The position numbers were made by a program, and so were the translations under genes. Of a stretch of 64,000 nucleotides of DNA, positions 1 to 8,537 are shown piece after piece. The notes under the pieces were generated by a model. It ran no database searches. It was not told where the DNA came from and saw only the letters and a list, made by a program, of their open reading frames with translations. Source of the DNA: JANQPX01 sp050633905. Lineage in GTDB: Bacteria; Pseudomonadota; Alphaproteobacteria; Geminicoccales; Geminicoccaceae. Position 1 is the stretch's first letter. Each line of letters starts with the position of its first letter. The stretch covers positions 7,329-71,328 of the forward strand of contig JBOEHJ010000005.1 of assembly GCA_050633905.1 (NCBI GenBank). Direction: 5' to 3'.

Positions 1-459
1 AGCAACCCTGCGATCCATCTCGCCGCTTGCAAGCCCATCGGCAGCCGCATCAGTCAGTGCGTGAATGGTCAATTCGTCGTCATCGAGCGCAATCGCAACC
101 GTGCCCGGGGTCAAGGTAATGGAATTGGCATAAATGGTCTTACCAAGGTCGGTTGTCTGAGAAGCTTTTATCTTGAAGACACTCGGACGCGCATCATCGG
201 TTAAGCCAAGGATTGCCTTGCCGACATCGACATTCGCCAGCACGATTTCCTTCATCAGCCATGGCCAGTAGAGGATGCCCCTCACTGCCAGGTGAATGGG
301 ATGTCCCTCTCGGTCGACCACGCCCATGCGGATACACAAAATCAGGGTCAACACGACCGAAGCTGCGCCCAAGCCGAGCAACAGCGGCTCAGTGACATAC
401 CCGGAAAGGAGAAGCCAAAGACCTGACATCGCAATCGTGAGGCTCAACACCTGGAACAA
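1..459 (-). CDS. Na+/H+ antiporter subunit E (MnhE-like), C-terminus outside the window
   Basis: About 153 codons are visible on the minus strand and the frame runs off the left edge. A hydrophobic N-terminus (LWLLLSGYVTEPLLLGLGA) is followed by a second hydrophobic stretch (SVVLTLILCIRMGVV), then a cytoplasmic part with the family hallmark LTPGTV at about residues 116-121 and a following DDDELTIHAL segment. This is the layout of MnhE/MrpE, a small membrane subunit of multisubunit cation/proton antiporters. The start is taken at a TTG (457-459) because GAGGAG lies six bases upstream; a GTG nine bases further in is an alternative. Partner subunits would be expected beyond the left edge, in the direction of transcription. 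Confidence 0.8.
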   Translation of the reverse strand, partial: MFQVLSLTIAMSGLWLLLSGYVTEPLLLGLGAASVVLTLILCIRMGVVDREGHPIHLAVRGILYWPWLMKEIVLANVDVGKAILGLTDDARPSVFKIKASQTTDLGKTIYANSITLTPGTVAIALDDDELTIHALTDAAADGLASGEMDRRVA

Positions 460-841
460 ACACCACTCCTCAAACAAGCCTATAGCCAGCTACGACAAGC
501 CCGCGGCCAGAAAGAACCTGGGGTTGGAAATTCTAGCGACGGTTAATACGAATAACCAGTGTTATCTTACAGAGATCGAAGTTAACAGTTTCTTACCATG
601 AGGTGAAAAAAACGCAGAACGTTCGTCTATCTTCGTGTAGGCCTTTTGCACCGCGCATCTTCATGCGGGCTTTTGCCGCAAGTCCCTCCGGTCTCCGATA
701 CCAGGCCGCGCTCGTCTCCAGCCACAGAGCTAATTCAAGCATTACATCCAAGGCAGTGGAACGGATGGACGATGATCTCTCGCTCTCGAAACGGACTTGA
801 GACCAACCTTCATCGATCGATAAAGTGTGGAGGCTCTGCGT
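460..841. other. Gap between nth and the mnhE-like gene
   Basis: No recognisable gene. The minus strand is open from about 820 to 600 in one frame (a stretch reading TALDVMLELALWLETS), but it has no convincing start and I cannot match it to a family. It may be a small unrecognised gene or a remnant. The promoter of the downstream mnhE-like gene would lie at the left end of this gap. Confidence 0.3.
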
Positions 842-1474
842 CTAAGCGGTCTTGGCGTCGAAACCGCAGAGGTCGCTGATTATGCAACGATCGCATTTGG
901 GTTTGCGCGCAAGGCATGTATAGCGCCCATGCAGGATTAGCCAGTGATGAGCCCCCTTCGCATAGCGTTTGGGCACGACTTTCTCGAGGCAGTGCTCGAC
1001 CGCAAGCGGCGTTTTGGCCGGCGCCAGCCCAGTCCGGTTGGCGAGGCGGAAGACATGGGTATCGACAGCGATCGTCGGCTGACCAAAGGCTTCATTCAGG
1101 ATGACACTTGCCGTCTTTCTGCCAACACCGGGGAGCTTCTCGAGCGCTTCCCGGTCACCCGGAACATGGCTGCCATGCTCGTCGATCAGGGCTTGGCTAA
1201 GCGCGATCACATTCTTGGCCTTGTTGCGATAAAGGCCGATGGTCTTGATCAGGTCGCGAACGCGGTCTTCGCCCAGCGCCGTCATCGCCTCCGGTGTATC
1301 GGCAAGCTCGAACAGTTTTCCGGTCGCTTTATTGACACCGACATCGGTGGCTTGCGCCGAGAGCACCACGGCCACCAAAAGAGTATAGGTATTGGAGTAG
1401 GTCAGTTCGGTCTCGGGGGCGGGCATTTCAGCGGCCAAGCGGCTGAACAGCGTGTTGATCTGATCACGTTTCAT
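842..1474 (-). CDS. nth: Endonuclease III, base-excision repair glycosylase/AP lyase
   Basis: DNA N-glycosylase/AP lyase that removes oxidised pyrimidines and nicks abasic sites. With the start at 1474 the protein has 210 residues, and its key positions fall at the numbers known for the E. coli enzyme: helix-hairpin-helix LPGVGRKTA with catalytic Lys120, catalytic Asp138 in VDTHVF, and the 4Fe-4S ligands Cys187, Cys194, Cys197 and Cys203 (spacing C-x6-C-x2-C-x5-C). An upstream in-frame ATG at 1489 exists, but the 1474 ATG has an AAAGG ribosome-binding site at the right distance. The divergent DUF2244 gene is a common alphaproteobacterial neighbour. All catalytic residues are intact. Confidence 0.97.
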   Translation of the reverse strand: MKRDQINTLFSRLAAEMPAPETELTYSNTYTLLVAVVLSAQATDVGVNKATGKLFELADTPEAMTALGEDRVRDLIKTIGLYRNKAKNVIALSQALIDEHGSHVPGDREALEKLPGVGRKTASVILNEAFGQPTIAVDTHVFRLANRTGLAPAKTPLAVEHCLEKVVPKRYAKGAHHWLILHGRYTCLARKPKCDRCIISDLCGFDAKTA

Positions 1475-1675
1475 CGATTGACCTTTCAAAAGCCAGCATG
1501 TCGGCTTTTGGTAGGGGCAATCGAACAGGGGTTCAAGGCCAAGATGCTTGACCGGTGATCATAATCGTTGGACGCTTCTGTGGGAACGGCGTGGCGCCTC
1601 AGACATGCCGAGTTCCGGCGGTTCTACATCGGACATTGGTCGACAACAGGCAGAGGTTGTGAAGGAGCAGATGGA

Positions 1676-2194
1676 TTGTCCTTAACGCCCATCGACGAGC
1701 CGCCATCTTTGCCGGCACCTCAACATTTCGAAGCGATGCTTTACCCCAACCGCTCCCTCGGCAATACCGGCTTTCTGTTGCTGATGACCGCTATTGCACT
1801 GGTAAGCGGCTTGATCGGCGCCGGCTTTGCTCTCATCGGTGCCTGGCCGGTCACGGGCTTTCTAGGTCTCGACGTACTGCTCTTGTATGTTGCCTTCCGT
1901 TGGCATTTTCGCCAATCCCGCCAGCTGGACATGATCAAGCTGGATCAGGATGGGCTGACCGTCCGACGCTCTATGCCCGATCAAAAAGAACAAACCTGGC
2001 ATTTCGAGACAGCCTGGGTGCAGGTGGTCCAAGAAGACCGAAAGCTCATGCTCCGATCTCATGGCGACGAGCTAGTGATTGGCAGTTTCTTGACGGCCGA
2101 TGAGCGCCGGACCTTCGCCCAGGCGCTCAAAGCCGCTATTCAGGCTGCCAGACATCCGACGCCGGCAGAAGACGACGAAAGACGGTGCTATTGA
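1676..2194 (+). CDS. DUF2244 integral membrane protein
   Basis: About 172 residues. After a short N-terminus (PQHFEAMLYPNRSL) come two adjacent hydrophobic segments separated by a short turn (FLLLMTAIALVSGLIGAGFAL and PVTGFLGLDVLLLYVAF), then a cytoplasmic beta-rich tail, the arrangement of the DUF2244 family. Function is unknown. The start is inferred at TTG 1676 because AAGGAG (1662-1667) sits eight bases upstream; a TTG at 1568 would add 36 residues without family support. The 3' end overlaps the convergent SRPBCC gene by seven bases, so the two transcripts must overlap. Confidence 0.75.
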   Translation: MSLTPIDEPPSLPAPQHFEAMLYPNRSLGNTGFLLLMTAIALVSGLIGAGFALIGAWPVTGFLGLDVLLLYVAFRWHFRQSRQLDMIKLDQDGLTVRRSMPDQKEQTWHFETAWVQVVQEDRKLMLRSHGDELVIGSFLTADERRTFAQALKAAIQAARHPTPAEDDERRCY

Positions 2195-2685
2195 CCGAGC
2201 TGTGCGTTGAGAGCTTCGAGCCCTGCTTGGTAGATCCCCGTCATCAGCTCTAGAGCTTCTTCGTCGCTGACACCCGCCGCATCGAAGCTGCTGGACCAGG
2301 TAACGTCCGCATCATCACCGGATTCGGTGACGGCGATGGTCGAGATGTAATTGGCAATCGGCAATGGGCTCTCGATGATCGCATAGGTCATCGATTGACC
2401 AGCCTCATTCATCTCGACCAGTTCTTCTAGCAGCTCGCCGCCATCACCGGTGGTCAGTGTTCGCATGGTTTTGCCATCTTGCTCGAACTGCTCACATTCC
2501 GCGATCACCGGATGCCATTCCTTGATCGAACAGAAATCAGCGATCGCAGCCCAGGCGTCCGAAGCGGACGCTGGAACCGTGACACTCTCGCTGAGATCGA
2601 TGGCATGAGCGGGACTTGCTGTGACACCGATCGCAAGTATGGCTGCGGCAAGAGTGCCTTGGATGGACGTCATTGAGGGGTTCAT
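2188..2685 (-). CDS. Exported SRPBCC-fold protein (polyketide cyclase/START-like)
   Basis: 165 residues. A Sec signal peptide with hydrophobic core LAAAILAIGVTA and probable cleavage after SPAHA precedes an SRPBCC/Bet v1-like domain, recognisable from the beginning (SESVTVPASASDAWAAIADF) and the family's Trp-His pair in SIKEWHPVI. Such domains bind small hydrophobic ligands in a deep cavity; the ligand here cannot be read from sequence, and the export points to a periplasmic role. It stands alone between DUF2244 (convergent, overlapping ends) and plsC (downstream of it on the other side, same strand). Confidence 0.7.
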   Translation of the reverse strand: MNPSMTSIQGTLAAAILAIGVTASPAHAIDLSESVTVPASASDAWAAIADFCSIKEWHPVIAECEQFEQDGKTMRTLTTGDGGELLEELVEMNEAGQSMTYAIIESPLPIANYISTIAVTESGDDADVTWSSSFDAAGVSDEEALELMTGIYQAGLEALNAQLGQ

Positions 2686-2754
2686 GAGCGTTAGCCTCCA
2701 GTTGCGATTTTATTGTTTCGTGTTTCTAAGGGATGGCGGTTTTTATCGGCGGGA

Positions 2755-3459
2755 TCAAGCCTCGGCGATCAGGCGGGCCGTTGCTGTCTCGATGCGATGT
2801 TCAAGTTCGGTCATGAACGTTTTGCGATCCAAGCCCGGCTGAATGGGGTCTAAGAACTCCACGATGATCGTCCCGGCGCGCTTCGAAAAACTGCGTCGTC
2901 CCCAATAGAGACCGGAATTCAGGGCAACGGGAACAACCGGCAAAGCAAGCTGCTTGTACAGGGCTGCCACGCCCGGATGATAGGGCCTTTTCTCGCCAGG
3001 GGGCGTTCGCGTTCCTTCAGGGTAGATCAGAATGGGTGAACCGCGGGCGATGGCCTCGCGCCCGCCATCGATCAGCGAGCGCAACGCACGTGTTCCCTGG
3101 TCACGGTCGATCCTAATCATGCCGGCATGCAGGAGGCAGCGACCGAAAATTGGGATCCTGGTCAGCTCCTGCTTAAGGGGAATCGCTGGATCATCGACCA
3201 GAAGATGCGCGGTAATGGTGTCCCATGCGGATTGATGCTTCACGGCGAAGATGACGCCGTCCTTTGGCAGATGCTCAGCGCCCCGCACCTTGTAGTCCAG
3301 GCCAACCAGCTTCCGCAGTAGCCATTGCAAGCCGCGCTCCCAGCGTTCGGCATGTTGGACCATGGCTAATCTTGGGCGCCCGAGGATGGGCAACGCCATC
3401 AATGCCATCATGATTGTCCAGAAGAAACCGAGGAGGTTGAAGAGAAGCGAACGGATCAC
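2755..3459 (-). CDS. plsC: 1-acyl-sn-glycerol-3-phosphate acyltransferase
   Basis: Membrane acyltransferase that makes phosphatidic acid from lysophosphatidic acid. The 234-residue protein begins with a hydrophobic anchor (LLFNLLGFFWTIMMALMAL), then has the catalytic H-x4-D box as KHQSAWD (His75, Asp80) and the substrate motif YPEGTRT (residues 146-152). It lies directly downstream of ftsX on the same strand (62 bases apart), a frequent alphaproteobacterial arrangement, and may be cotranscribed with ftsEX, linking lipid synthesis to division. Confidence 0.92.
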   Translation of the reverse strand: MIRSLLFNLLGFFWTIMMALMALPILGRPRLAMVQHAERWERGLQWLLRKLVGLDYKVRGAEHLPKDGVIFAVKHQSAWDTITAHLLVDDPAIPLKQELTRIPIFGRCLLHAGMIRIDRDQGTRALRSLIDGGREAIARGSPILIYPEGTRTPPGEKRPYHPGVAALYKQLALPVVPVALNSGLYWGRRSFSKRAGTIIVEFLDPIQPGLDRKTFMTELEHRIETATARLIAEA

Positions 3460-3521
3460 GGGCGTTCAAACATGTCCAGAGGTGACCAAGCTGGTCGAGG
3501 ATATCGCCCGCTGCCCCTGCA

Positions 3522-4394
3522 TCAAGGCATACGCCCCAATCCCCACAACGCCGTGAATCGCGCCATCACCGTGCATAGAAGGGCGGCAACGACCGGCACG
3601 CAGGCTAGGAAAATCCAATCGACCGGACGCAGGCCGAGCCTGATTGAATTCGTCAATTCGAGATTTTGAATGCTGTAGAGAAGGAGGAGTACAGTCAGCA
3701 TCGCGGCGAAAAAACCGATCAGACCGCCGCGCAGACCGCTATGCAATGCATAGCGCTCGAACTGTCGGGAGAGATAGCCGTCCTGAGCGCCCATATAACG
3801 AAGGAGCGCTACCGTATCGCTATGCATCGCAAGGCTCAGGCTGGTGATCAGGCCGACGACGGCAAGGGCGCCGAATAGCAGGACAATCCCCAGGGTGATA
3901 CCGACGATCCGGAAAAACGTTGCTTGCCGTTCAGCCTGATCCCGGCCGACGATTTGCACCCCGATGGTCGCATCGGGAACGACAACACGAAGTTGACGCT
4001 CCAGGGTATCGAGATCGGCAGGCGCAATCGGATCGAGAGTGACATCAATGAGCCGGGGGAGTGGCAGATCGTCATTTTCCGAACGCTCGCCAACCCAAGG
4101 CTCGATCAGATCCTGCAGCTCATCGTCCGGTACGACCGCGGCCGAAGCCACCTCTTTCGCTTTGGTCAAGACATTGAGCACTTGCTGAACATCCCGATCG
4201 CCGTTTTCGGACAATCCCGCCGTCGGCAGGCTCACCGTGACCATTTTGTCACGCTGATCGAAGAGTTCCAGCGCGCCATCGGCGACAGCGGCAATAGCCA
4301 GGGCGATGACGCTCAGATAGAGAAGCCCCGCCATGATCCAAGGCAAAAATCGGCTGACCGCCGTCTGATTCAAAGGCAGATCGAGACTGCGCAC
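3522..4394 (-). CDS. ftsX: Cell division protein FtsX, permease-like subunit of FtsEX
   Basis: 290 residues. The N-terminal cytoplasmic stretch with LDLPLNQT and RFLPW leads into a first membrane segment, a periplasmic domain (about residues 45-165), and three further membrane segments, the FtsX topology. FtsEX couples ATP hydrolysis to septal peptidoglycan hydrolase activation. The start is GTG at 4394; no ATG is available in frame before an upstream stop, and the ribosome-binding site is poor. Unusually, it is separated from ftsE by 121 bases, where the two genes normally overlap or abut, and the gap holds two short palindromes. Confidence 0.9.
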   Translation of the reverse strand: MRSLDLPLNQTAVSRFLPWIMAGLLYLSVIALAIAAVADGALELFDQRDKMVTVSLPTAGLSENGDRDVQQVLNVLTKAKEVASAAVVPDDELQDLIEPWVGERSENDDLPLPRLIDVTLDPIAPADLDTLERQLRVVVPDATIGVQIVGRDQAERQATFFRIVGITLGIVLLFGALAVVGLITSLSLAMHSDTVALLRYMGAQDGYLSRQFERYALHSGLRGGLIGFFAAMLTVLLLLYSIQNLELTNSIRLGLRPVDWIFLACVPVVAALLCTVMARFTALWGLGRMP

Positions 4395-4413
4395 GTTCTC
4401 TGCTTTCCCGCTA

Positions 4414-4426
4414 GTGGTATGACCAC
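4414..4426. repeat. Short palindrome upstream of ftsX
   Basis: GTGGTATGACCAC is a perfect 5-bp inverted repeat around a 3-bp centre. On the minus strand it is followed by CTAG, as are several other copies in the window. The TGGT-N3-ACCA core resembles sites of FadR-subfamily GntR regulators, but the same sequence could be a small dispersed palindromic repeat. Confidence 0.5.
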
Positions 4427-4501
4427 GTCATTTGATTTGTTCTAAGTCGTAAAATGGCATTCGTAATCAACGTCTTACGCTCCCAATCGGGCGAACCTTC
4501 T

Positions 4502-4515
4502 GATGTGGTCACATC
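4502..4515. repeat. Short palindrome at the ftsE stop codon
   Basis: GATGTGGTCACATC has 6-bp arms around a central GT and lies immediately downstream of the ftsE TAG codon (minus strand). It is the second member of the palindrome family in the 121-bp ftsE-ftsX gap. Confidence 0.5.
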
Positions 4516-5205
4516 CTAGTCGGCCGCGGCGAGTTGCGTTGGCGTATTGGATTGGCCGGTTAGTCGGCCTTTCTCGAGATGATAAACGGGATGAGGATAA
4601 CGGTCGATGAGCTCATCATTGTGCGTCGATAAGATTACCGTGGTCCCTTCCTTGGAAAGCTCCGTGAAAAGGCGCATCAACCGCCGTGCTCGGCGGGTAT
4701 CGATATTGCTCGTCGGCTCATCGCCTAGCAGCAGGTTGGGGCGCGAAATGGCGGCTCTGGCCGCCGCAACAATCTGGCGCTGCCCCGTTGAAAGACTAGG
4801 CGGCTTGGCATCCATGACATCGGTAAGCCCCAGCCATTCCAGCATTTCGTAAACCAGTTCGCGAATCTCACGTTCCCTAGCACCACCGATGCGCAACGGT
4901 AACGCTACGTTGTCAAAGGCTGAGAGGTGGTTGATTAATCGAAAATCTTGGAACATCATTCCAATGCGGCGTCGCGCTTCACCGAGATCGTCGCGATTGA
5001 AACTGACGACGTCTCGGCCAAAAATCCTCAGGCTGCCTCTTGTGGGTCGGTGGATCAAGCCCATAATGTGCAGCAGTGACGTCTTTCCTGCGCCACTTGG
5101 GCCGACAAGGAAAATGAAATCGCCACGATCGAGCGACAAATTGATATCATGCAGGACCTCAGGGCCCTGCTCATACTGCATGGCGATTTGTTCAAGTTGC
5201 AACAT
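4516..5205 (-). CDS. ftsE: Cell division ATP-binding protein FtsE
   Basis: 229-residue ABC ATPase. Walker A is GPSGAGKT (residues 35-42), the Q-loop region reads MMFQDFRLI, the signature is LSTGQRQ rather than the usual LSGGQQQ, Walker B is LLLGDEPT and the switch histidine is in LSTHND. It powers FtsX to control cell-wall hydrolases at the septum. It faces the divergent zinc-ribbon gene at 5319 across about 110 bases, which must hold promoters for both. The signature variant (Thr replacing Gly) is the only deviation seen. Confidence 0.93.
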   Translation of the reverse strand: MLQLEQIAMQYEQGPEVLHDINLSLDRGDFIFLVGPSGAGKTSLLHIMGLIHRPTRGSLRIFGRDVVSFNRDDLGEARRRIGMMFQDFRLINHLSAFDNVALPLRIGGAREREIRELVYEMLEWLGLTDVMDAKPPSLSTGQRQIVAAARAAISRPNLLLGDEPTSNIDTRRARRLMRLFTELSKEGTTVILSTHNDELIDRYPHPVYHLEKGRLTGQSNTPTQLAAAD

Positions 5206-5318
5206 GGCGGCAACAATGTGTGCGGCGGTGAAAGAAACGATTGTGAAGATCGCACATTACTGCATATTAATCCAGCTAACATTCAACCGTTAAGGGAACA
5301 GCTTTCGAGCGCTTTGTC

Positions 5319-5993
5319 ATGATCTTAACCTGTCCAAGTTGCTCCAGCCGATACCATGTAGATGCTTCGGCTTTCAGTGCTAAGGCCCGTAAGGTTCGCT
5401 GTGCCAATTGCGGCCATCGTTGGAAAGCGATGCCACCAGTCGACACACCGCAAACCGTAGAGTTAGAACTCGCACCGCCCGCTGCAAGCCATGAGGAACA
5501 AGTTCGATCCGCGGCCGCAGCGCCCAACATAGCGAGGCGACCCGGCGCCGTACAGAAAAAGGACCGTAGTCCGATAGGATGGTTGCTCGGTGGCGGCGTC
5601 GTGGTCTTGCTCCTGGTCAGTTTGATCATCGGACGAAACGGAATTGTCGACAAGGTACCTGATGCTGCAGCGATGTACGAGCTTGTCGGTCTGTCCATCG
5701 ATCAAGACATCGGCCTGGAGTTCGACGACGTTACGTTGAACTGGCAAGCCGAAGGTGATGTTTTCGTTTTGGTGGTCGAAGGCGAAATAGTCAACCTCTC
5801 ACAAGCGAATCAAGTTATTCCGCCTTTGCGGATGGCGATCTTGGACGGCGAGGGCGAAGAGATCCAATATGAGTCCTTCGAACTTGCCGAAGGTGAACTG
5901 GGTGCTGGCAATCGCATAAATTTTTCAGGTCGGATGGTCAATCCAATCGATCAAGGCGAGAACTTCCGCCTGACATTCGAGCTGGAGTCTTAA
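5319..5993 (+). CDS. MJ0042-type zinc-ribbon membrane protein
   Basis: 224 residues. The N-terminus carries two CxxC knuckles, Cys5-Cys8 and Cys28-Cys31 (CPSC and CANC followed by GHRW), the MJ0042 zinc-finger motif. A low-complexity linker is followed by one membrane segment (WLLGGGVVVLLLVSLIIG, about residues 88-105) and a C-terminal domain of about 100 residues, like the DUF3426 proteins that often carry this finger. The usual alphaproteobacterial position is divergent from ftsE, as here. The role is not established; a membrane-tethered regulatory or envelope function is a guess. Confidence 0.8.
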   Translation: MILTCPSCSSRYHVDASAFSAKARKVRCANCGHRWKAMPPVDTPQTVELELAPPAASHEEQVRSAAAAPNIARRPGAVQKKDRSPIGWLLGGGVVVLLLVSLIIGRNGIVDKVPDAAAMYELVGLSIDQDIGLEFDDVTLNWQAEGDVFVLVVEGEIVNLSQANQVIPPLRMAILDGEGEEIQYESFELAEGELGAGNRINFSGRMVNPIDQGENFRLTFELES

Positions 5994-6005
5994 GCGAACA
6001 ATCCG

Positions 6006-7103
6006 TCAGACGTTGAAGCGGAACAGGATGACATCGCCATCCTTGACCACATAGTCCCGTCCTTCCTGACGGAGCTTGCCGGCCTCGCGGGCACCTGCTT
6101 CCCCTCCGCAGGCAATATAGTCGCTATAGGCAATGGTCTCGGCGCAGATGAAGCCTCGTTGAAAATCCGTGTGGATGCGGCCGGCGGCTTCTGCTGCGGT
6201 CATGCCCTCCATGATAGTCCAGGCACGCGACTCCTTCGGTCCAGCCGTCAAGAAAGTGGATAAGCCAAGCAAACGATAGCCAGCCTGAATGACTCGATCG
6301 AGGCCCGGCCTCTCAAGCCCAAGCGACATGAGATATTCGAGTCTGTCGTCGGCGCCGAGCTGTGAGAGCTCCGCTTCGATGGCAGCCGACACCACCACCG
6401 CTCCAGCACCTTCCTCTGCCACCTCTGTCGCGACCTTAGCGCTCAATGCATTGCCGGAGGCCGCACTCGCTTCGTCGACATTGCAAACGTAAAGAATGGG
6501 TTTTGCGGTCAGAAGATCGAGGGATTTGAGATCATCCGGCGCTTCCTTTGCAGCCGCGAGACGCCTTGCCGGGCAGCCATCTTCCATCAAAGGCTTGATC
6601 TGCTCGATCAAGGCGAGCTGGATCTTGGCCTCCTTGTCACCGCCACGAACACGCTTCACCAGCCCCTCGCTTCGCTTATCCAGCGATGCAAGATCGGCCA
6701 AGAGCAATTCGGTTTCGATCAGCTCGGCATCACGAACCGGGTCGACCCCGCCTTCGACATGGGTGATGTCATCATCCTCGAAGCAGCGAAGCACCTGCAA
6801 AATGGCGTCCACGCTTCTGATCGCGCCCAGGAACTGATTGCCGAGACCTTCGCCCTTGCTAGCTCCTCGGACAAGCCCCGCAATATCGATGACCTCAAGC
6901 TGGGTCTCGATGATCTTTTCCGAACTGGCGATTTTCGCGATTTCGGCCAGGCGATGATCCGGCACCGGAACGCGCCCTGTATTGGGCTCGATGGTGCAGA
7001 AGGGATAATTCGCCGCCGCCGCCGCTTCGGTTGAGGTCAGCGCATTGAAAAGGGTCGATTTCCCGACATTGGGAAGGCCGACGATACCGCAGTTGAAACC
7101 CAC
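6006..7103 (-). CDS. ychF: Redox-regulated ATPase YchF (OLA1 family)
   Basis: 365-residue Obg-family P-loop protein that prefers ATP and associates with ribosomes. It opens with GFNCGIVGLPNVGKST (P-loop), has the G3 motif as DIAGLVRGA, an NVDEA motif in place of the GTP-specific NKxD (typical of YchF), and the C-terminal TGS domain (about residues 280-365). The start is GTG 7103: the open frame continues upstream to 7172 but conservation begins at this GTG, and AAGGA lies nine bases before it. It follows pth by 16 bases, so the two are almost certainly one transcript. Confidence 0.95.
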   Translation of the reverse strand: MGFNCGIVGLPNVGKSTLFNALTSTEAAAAANYPFCTIEPNTGRVPVPDHRLAEIAKIASSEKIIETQLEVIDIAGLVRGASKGEGLGNQFLGAIRSVDAILQVLRCFEDDDITHVEGGVDPVRDAELIETELLLADLASLDKRSEGLVKRVRGGDKEAKIQLALIEQIKPLMEDGCPARRLAAAKEAPDDLKSLDLLTAKPILYVCNVDEASAASGNALSAKVATEVAEEGAGAVVVSAAIEAELSQLGADDRLEYLMSLGLERPGLDRVIQAGYRLLGLSTFLTAGPKESRAWTIMEGMTAAEAAGRIHTDFQRGFICAETIAYSDYIACGGEAGAREAGKLRQEGRDYVVKDGDVILFRFNV

Positions 7104-7119
7104 GTCACGTGATCCTTGT

Positions 7120-7722
7120 TCAGCCGTCCGCAGCCGGCGGCTTGGGTCTGGGGGGCTTGGTCGCCAAAGCAATCTTGTTCATGCAACCCGCATCGTCGCC
7201 CGCGGCCAAAAGAGGCGCGGCGGCAACAAAGGCGTCCAGGAGCGGGGCAAGCCAGTCGCGATCGGCCATACTGAAATTGCCAAGAACATGGCCCGTCACT
7301 CTCGCCTTGTCGCCGGGATGGCCGATGCCCAAACGCACCCTCTTGAAGTCCTTCGATCCGACGGAGGCGGCAATGGAGCGAAGGCCGTTATGGCCGGCGA
7401 CACCGCCGCCAGCCTTGATCCGGACTTTTCCCGGCGCCAGATCCAGCTCGTCGTGAAGGACCAGGAGATCGTCAAGCCCGAGCTTATAGAAATTGGCAGC
7501 CTGGGCGACCGCGATGCCAGAGCGGTTCATGAAAGTCTGCGGCTTTTGTAGCATCACCTTGGTGCTGCCTAACTGACCTTCGGCGATCTCGCTTGCATAT
7601 TTGGAGCGCCAAGCCGTGAAACCGTAAGCCTCCGCTAAGGCGTCCAGCGCCATAAAACCGATATTGTGGCGATGGCGGGCATAGTCAGCACCTGGATTGC
7701 CCAACCCGACGATCAGCAACAT
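7120..7722 (-). CDS. pth: Peptidyl-tRNA hydrolase
   Basis: 200 residues. It rescues tRNAs from prematurely released peptidyl-tRNA. The motif IVGLGNPG begins at residue 4, the catalytic histidine is His19 in RHRHNIGF, the FMNRSG box is present and the conserved Asp lies in LHDELDL. The extra C-terminal tail (PPRPKPPAADG) is short and lysine/proline rich, as in many alphaproteobacterial Pth. The order rplY, pth, ychF is a classic translation-related cluster. Confidence 0.96.
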   Translation of the reverse strand: MLLIVGLGNPGADYARHRHNIGFMALDALAEAYGFTAWRSKYASEIAEGQLGSTKVMLQKPQTFMNRSGIAVAQAANFYKLGLDDLLVLHDELDLAPGKVRIKAGGGVAGHNGLRSIAASVGSKDFKRVRLGIGHPGDKARVTGHVLGNFSMADRDWLAPLLDAFVAAAPLLAAGDDAGCMNKIALATKPPRPKPPAADG

Positions 7723-7768
7723 GGTGTCACACCAAAAGAGCCCAAGATGAAATGGTGCTGAAACGAGC

Positions 7769-7796
7769 AGGCCACCGGCATCAAAGCCAGTGGCCT
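7769..7796. other. Inverted repeat between rplY and pth
   Basis: AGGCCAC (7769-7775) pairs perfectly with GTGGCCT (7790-7796) across a 14-base loop. There is no U-run on either side, so it is more likely a transcript-processing or weak attenuation hairpin than an intrinsic terminator. Confidence 0.35.
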
Positions 7797-7827
7797 TCGA
7801 TCGTTTGGAACAAAACAGCCGGTAGGT

Positions 7828-8490
7828 CTAGCTGTCCTCGCTGGGCGCCTCGCTCGACCCATCTTCGGCCGCAGCCGCGCCATCTTCGTCCTCGCCGTCC
7901 TCACTCTCTGCATCGTCGGTGCCACCACTCGGTGCGGCGATCGTCGCGATCGTGAAGTCACGGTCGGTGATGGTTGGTGCCACGTCGTCGGGAACGGTCG
8001 CATGGGAGTAATGCAGGCTGTCGCCGATATCGGCTTCCCCAAGATCGATCTCGATCTTCTCCGGGATGGCATCGGCCGGGCAAACGAGCTCGACCTCGCG
8101 GCGCACGACGTTCAAGACGCCGCCTCGCTTGATGCCTGGGCAGCTATCTTCGTTCAAGAACACTACCTGGACCTCGACGGTCACCGCAGCGCCCTTCGAG
8201 ACATAAACGAAGTCAGCATGCATCGGCTCATCGGAGACAGGATGAAGCTGGATTTCGCGGGGTAGAACGCGGACAGGCTTGCCACCAACTTCGAGTGCAC
8301 AGAGCGTGCTGTAAAAGCGCGGATTTTGCAGCTCGCGGCGAAGTGCGCGGGCCTCCAGCGAGACCATCAGCTGGTCTTTTTTCTCGCCATAGACGACCGC
8401 TGGGACGCGGCCAGCATTCCGTATGCTGCGGGCAGCACCCTTGCCAGCGGCATTTCTGTCCTCCGCGACGAAGGTCACCATATCGCTCAT
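7828..8490 (-). CDS. rplY: Ribosomal protein bL25, long Ctc form
   Basis: 220 residues. The N-terminal domain (about 1-95) binds 5S rRNA and contains GKGAARSIRNAGRVPAVVYG; the C-terminal beta domain (about 96-190) is that of the general stress protein CTC. The last 35 residues are an acidic tail rich in Asp, Glu, Ala and Ser, common in alphaproteobacteria. Sits between prs (upstream, 47 bases) and pth (downstream) on the same strand. Confidence 0.95.
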   Translation of the reverse strand: MSDMVTFVAEDRNAAGKGAARSIRNAGRVPAVVYGEKKDQLMVSLEARALRRELQNPRFYSTLCALEVGGKPVRVLPREIQLHPVSDEPMHADFVYVSKGAAVTVEVQVVFLNEDSCPGIKRGGVLNVVRREVELVCPADAIPEKIEIDLGEADIGDSLHYSHATVPDDVAPTITDRDFTIATIAAPSGGTDDAESEDGEDEDGAAAAEDGSSEAPSEDS

Positions 8491-8537
8491 AATCTTCTCT
8501 TCCTCAACGCCGGCGATGCCTCAAGCATCGTCTCGGA

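Noticed and set aside
944..1558. 204-codon frame on the plus strand
   Set aside because: It lies antisense to nth, which has all catalytic residues.
7769..7796. Intrinsic terminator between rplY and pth
   Set aside because: A good stem exists but there is no U-run on either strand, so I list it only as a hairpin.
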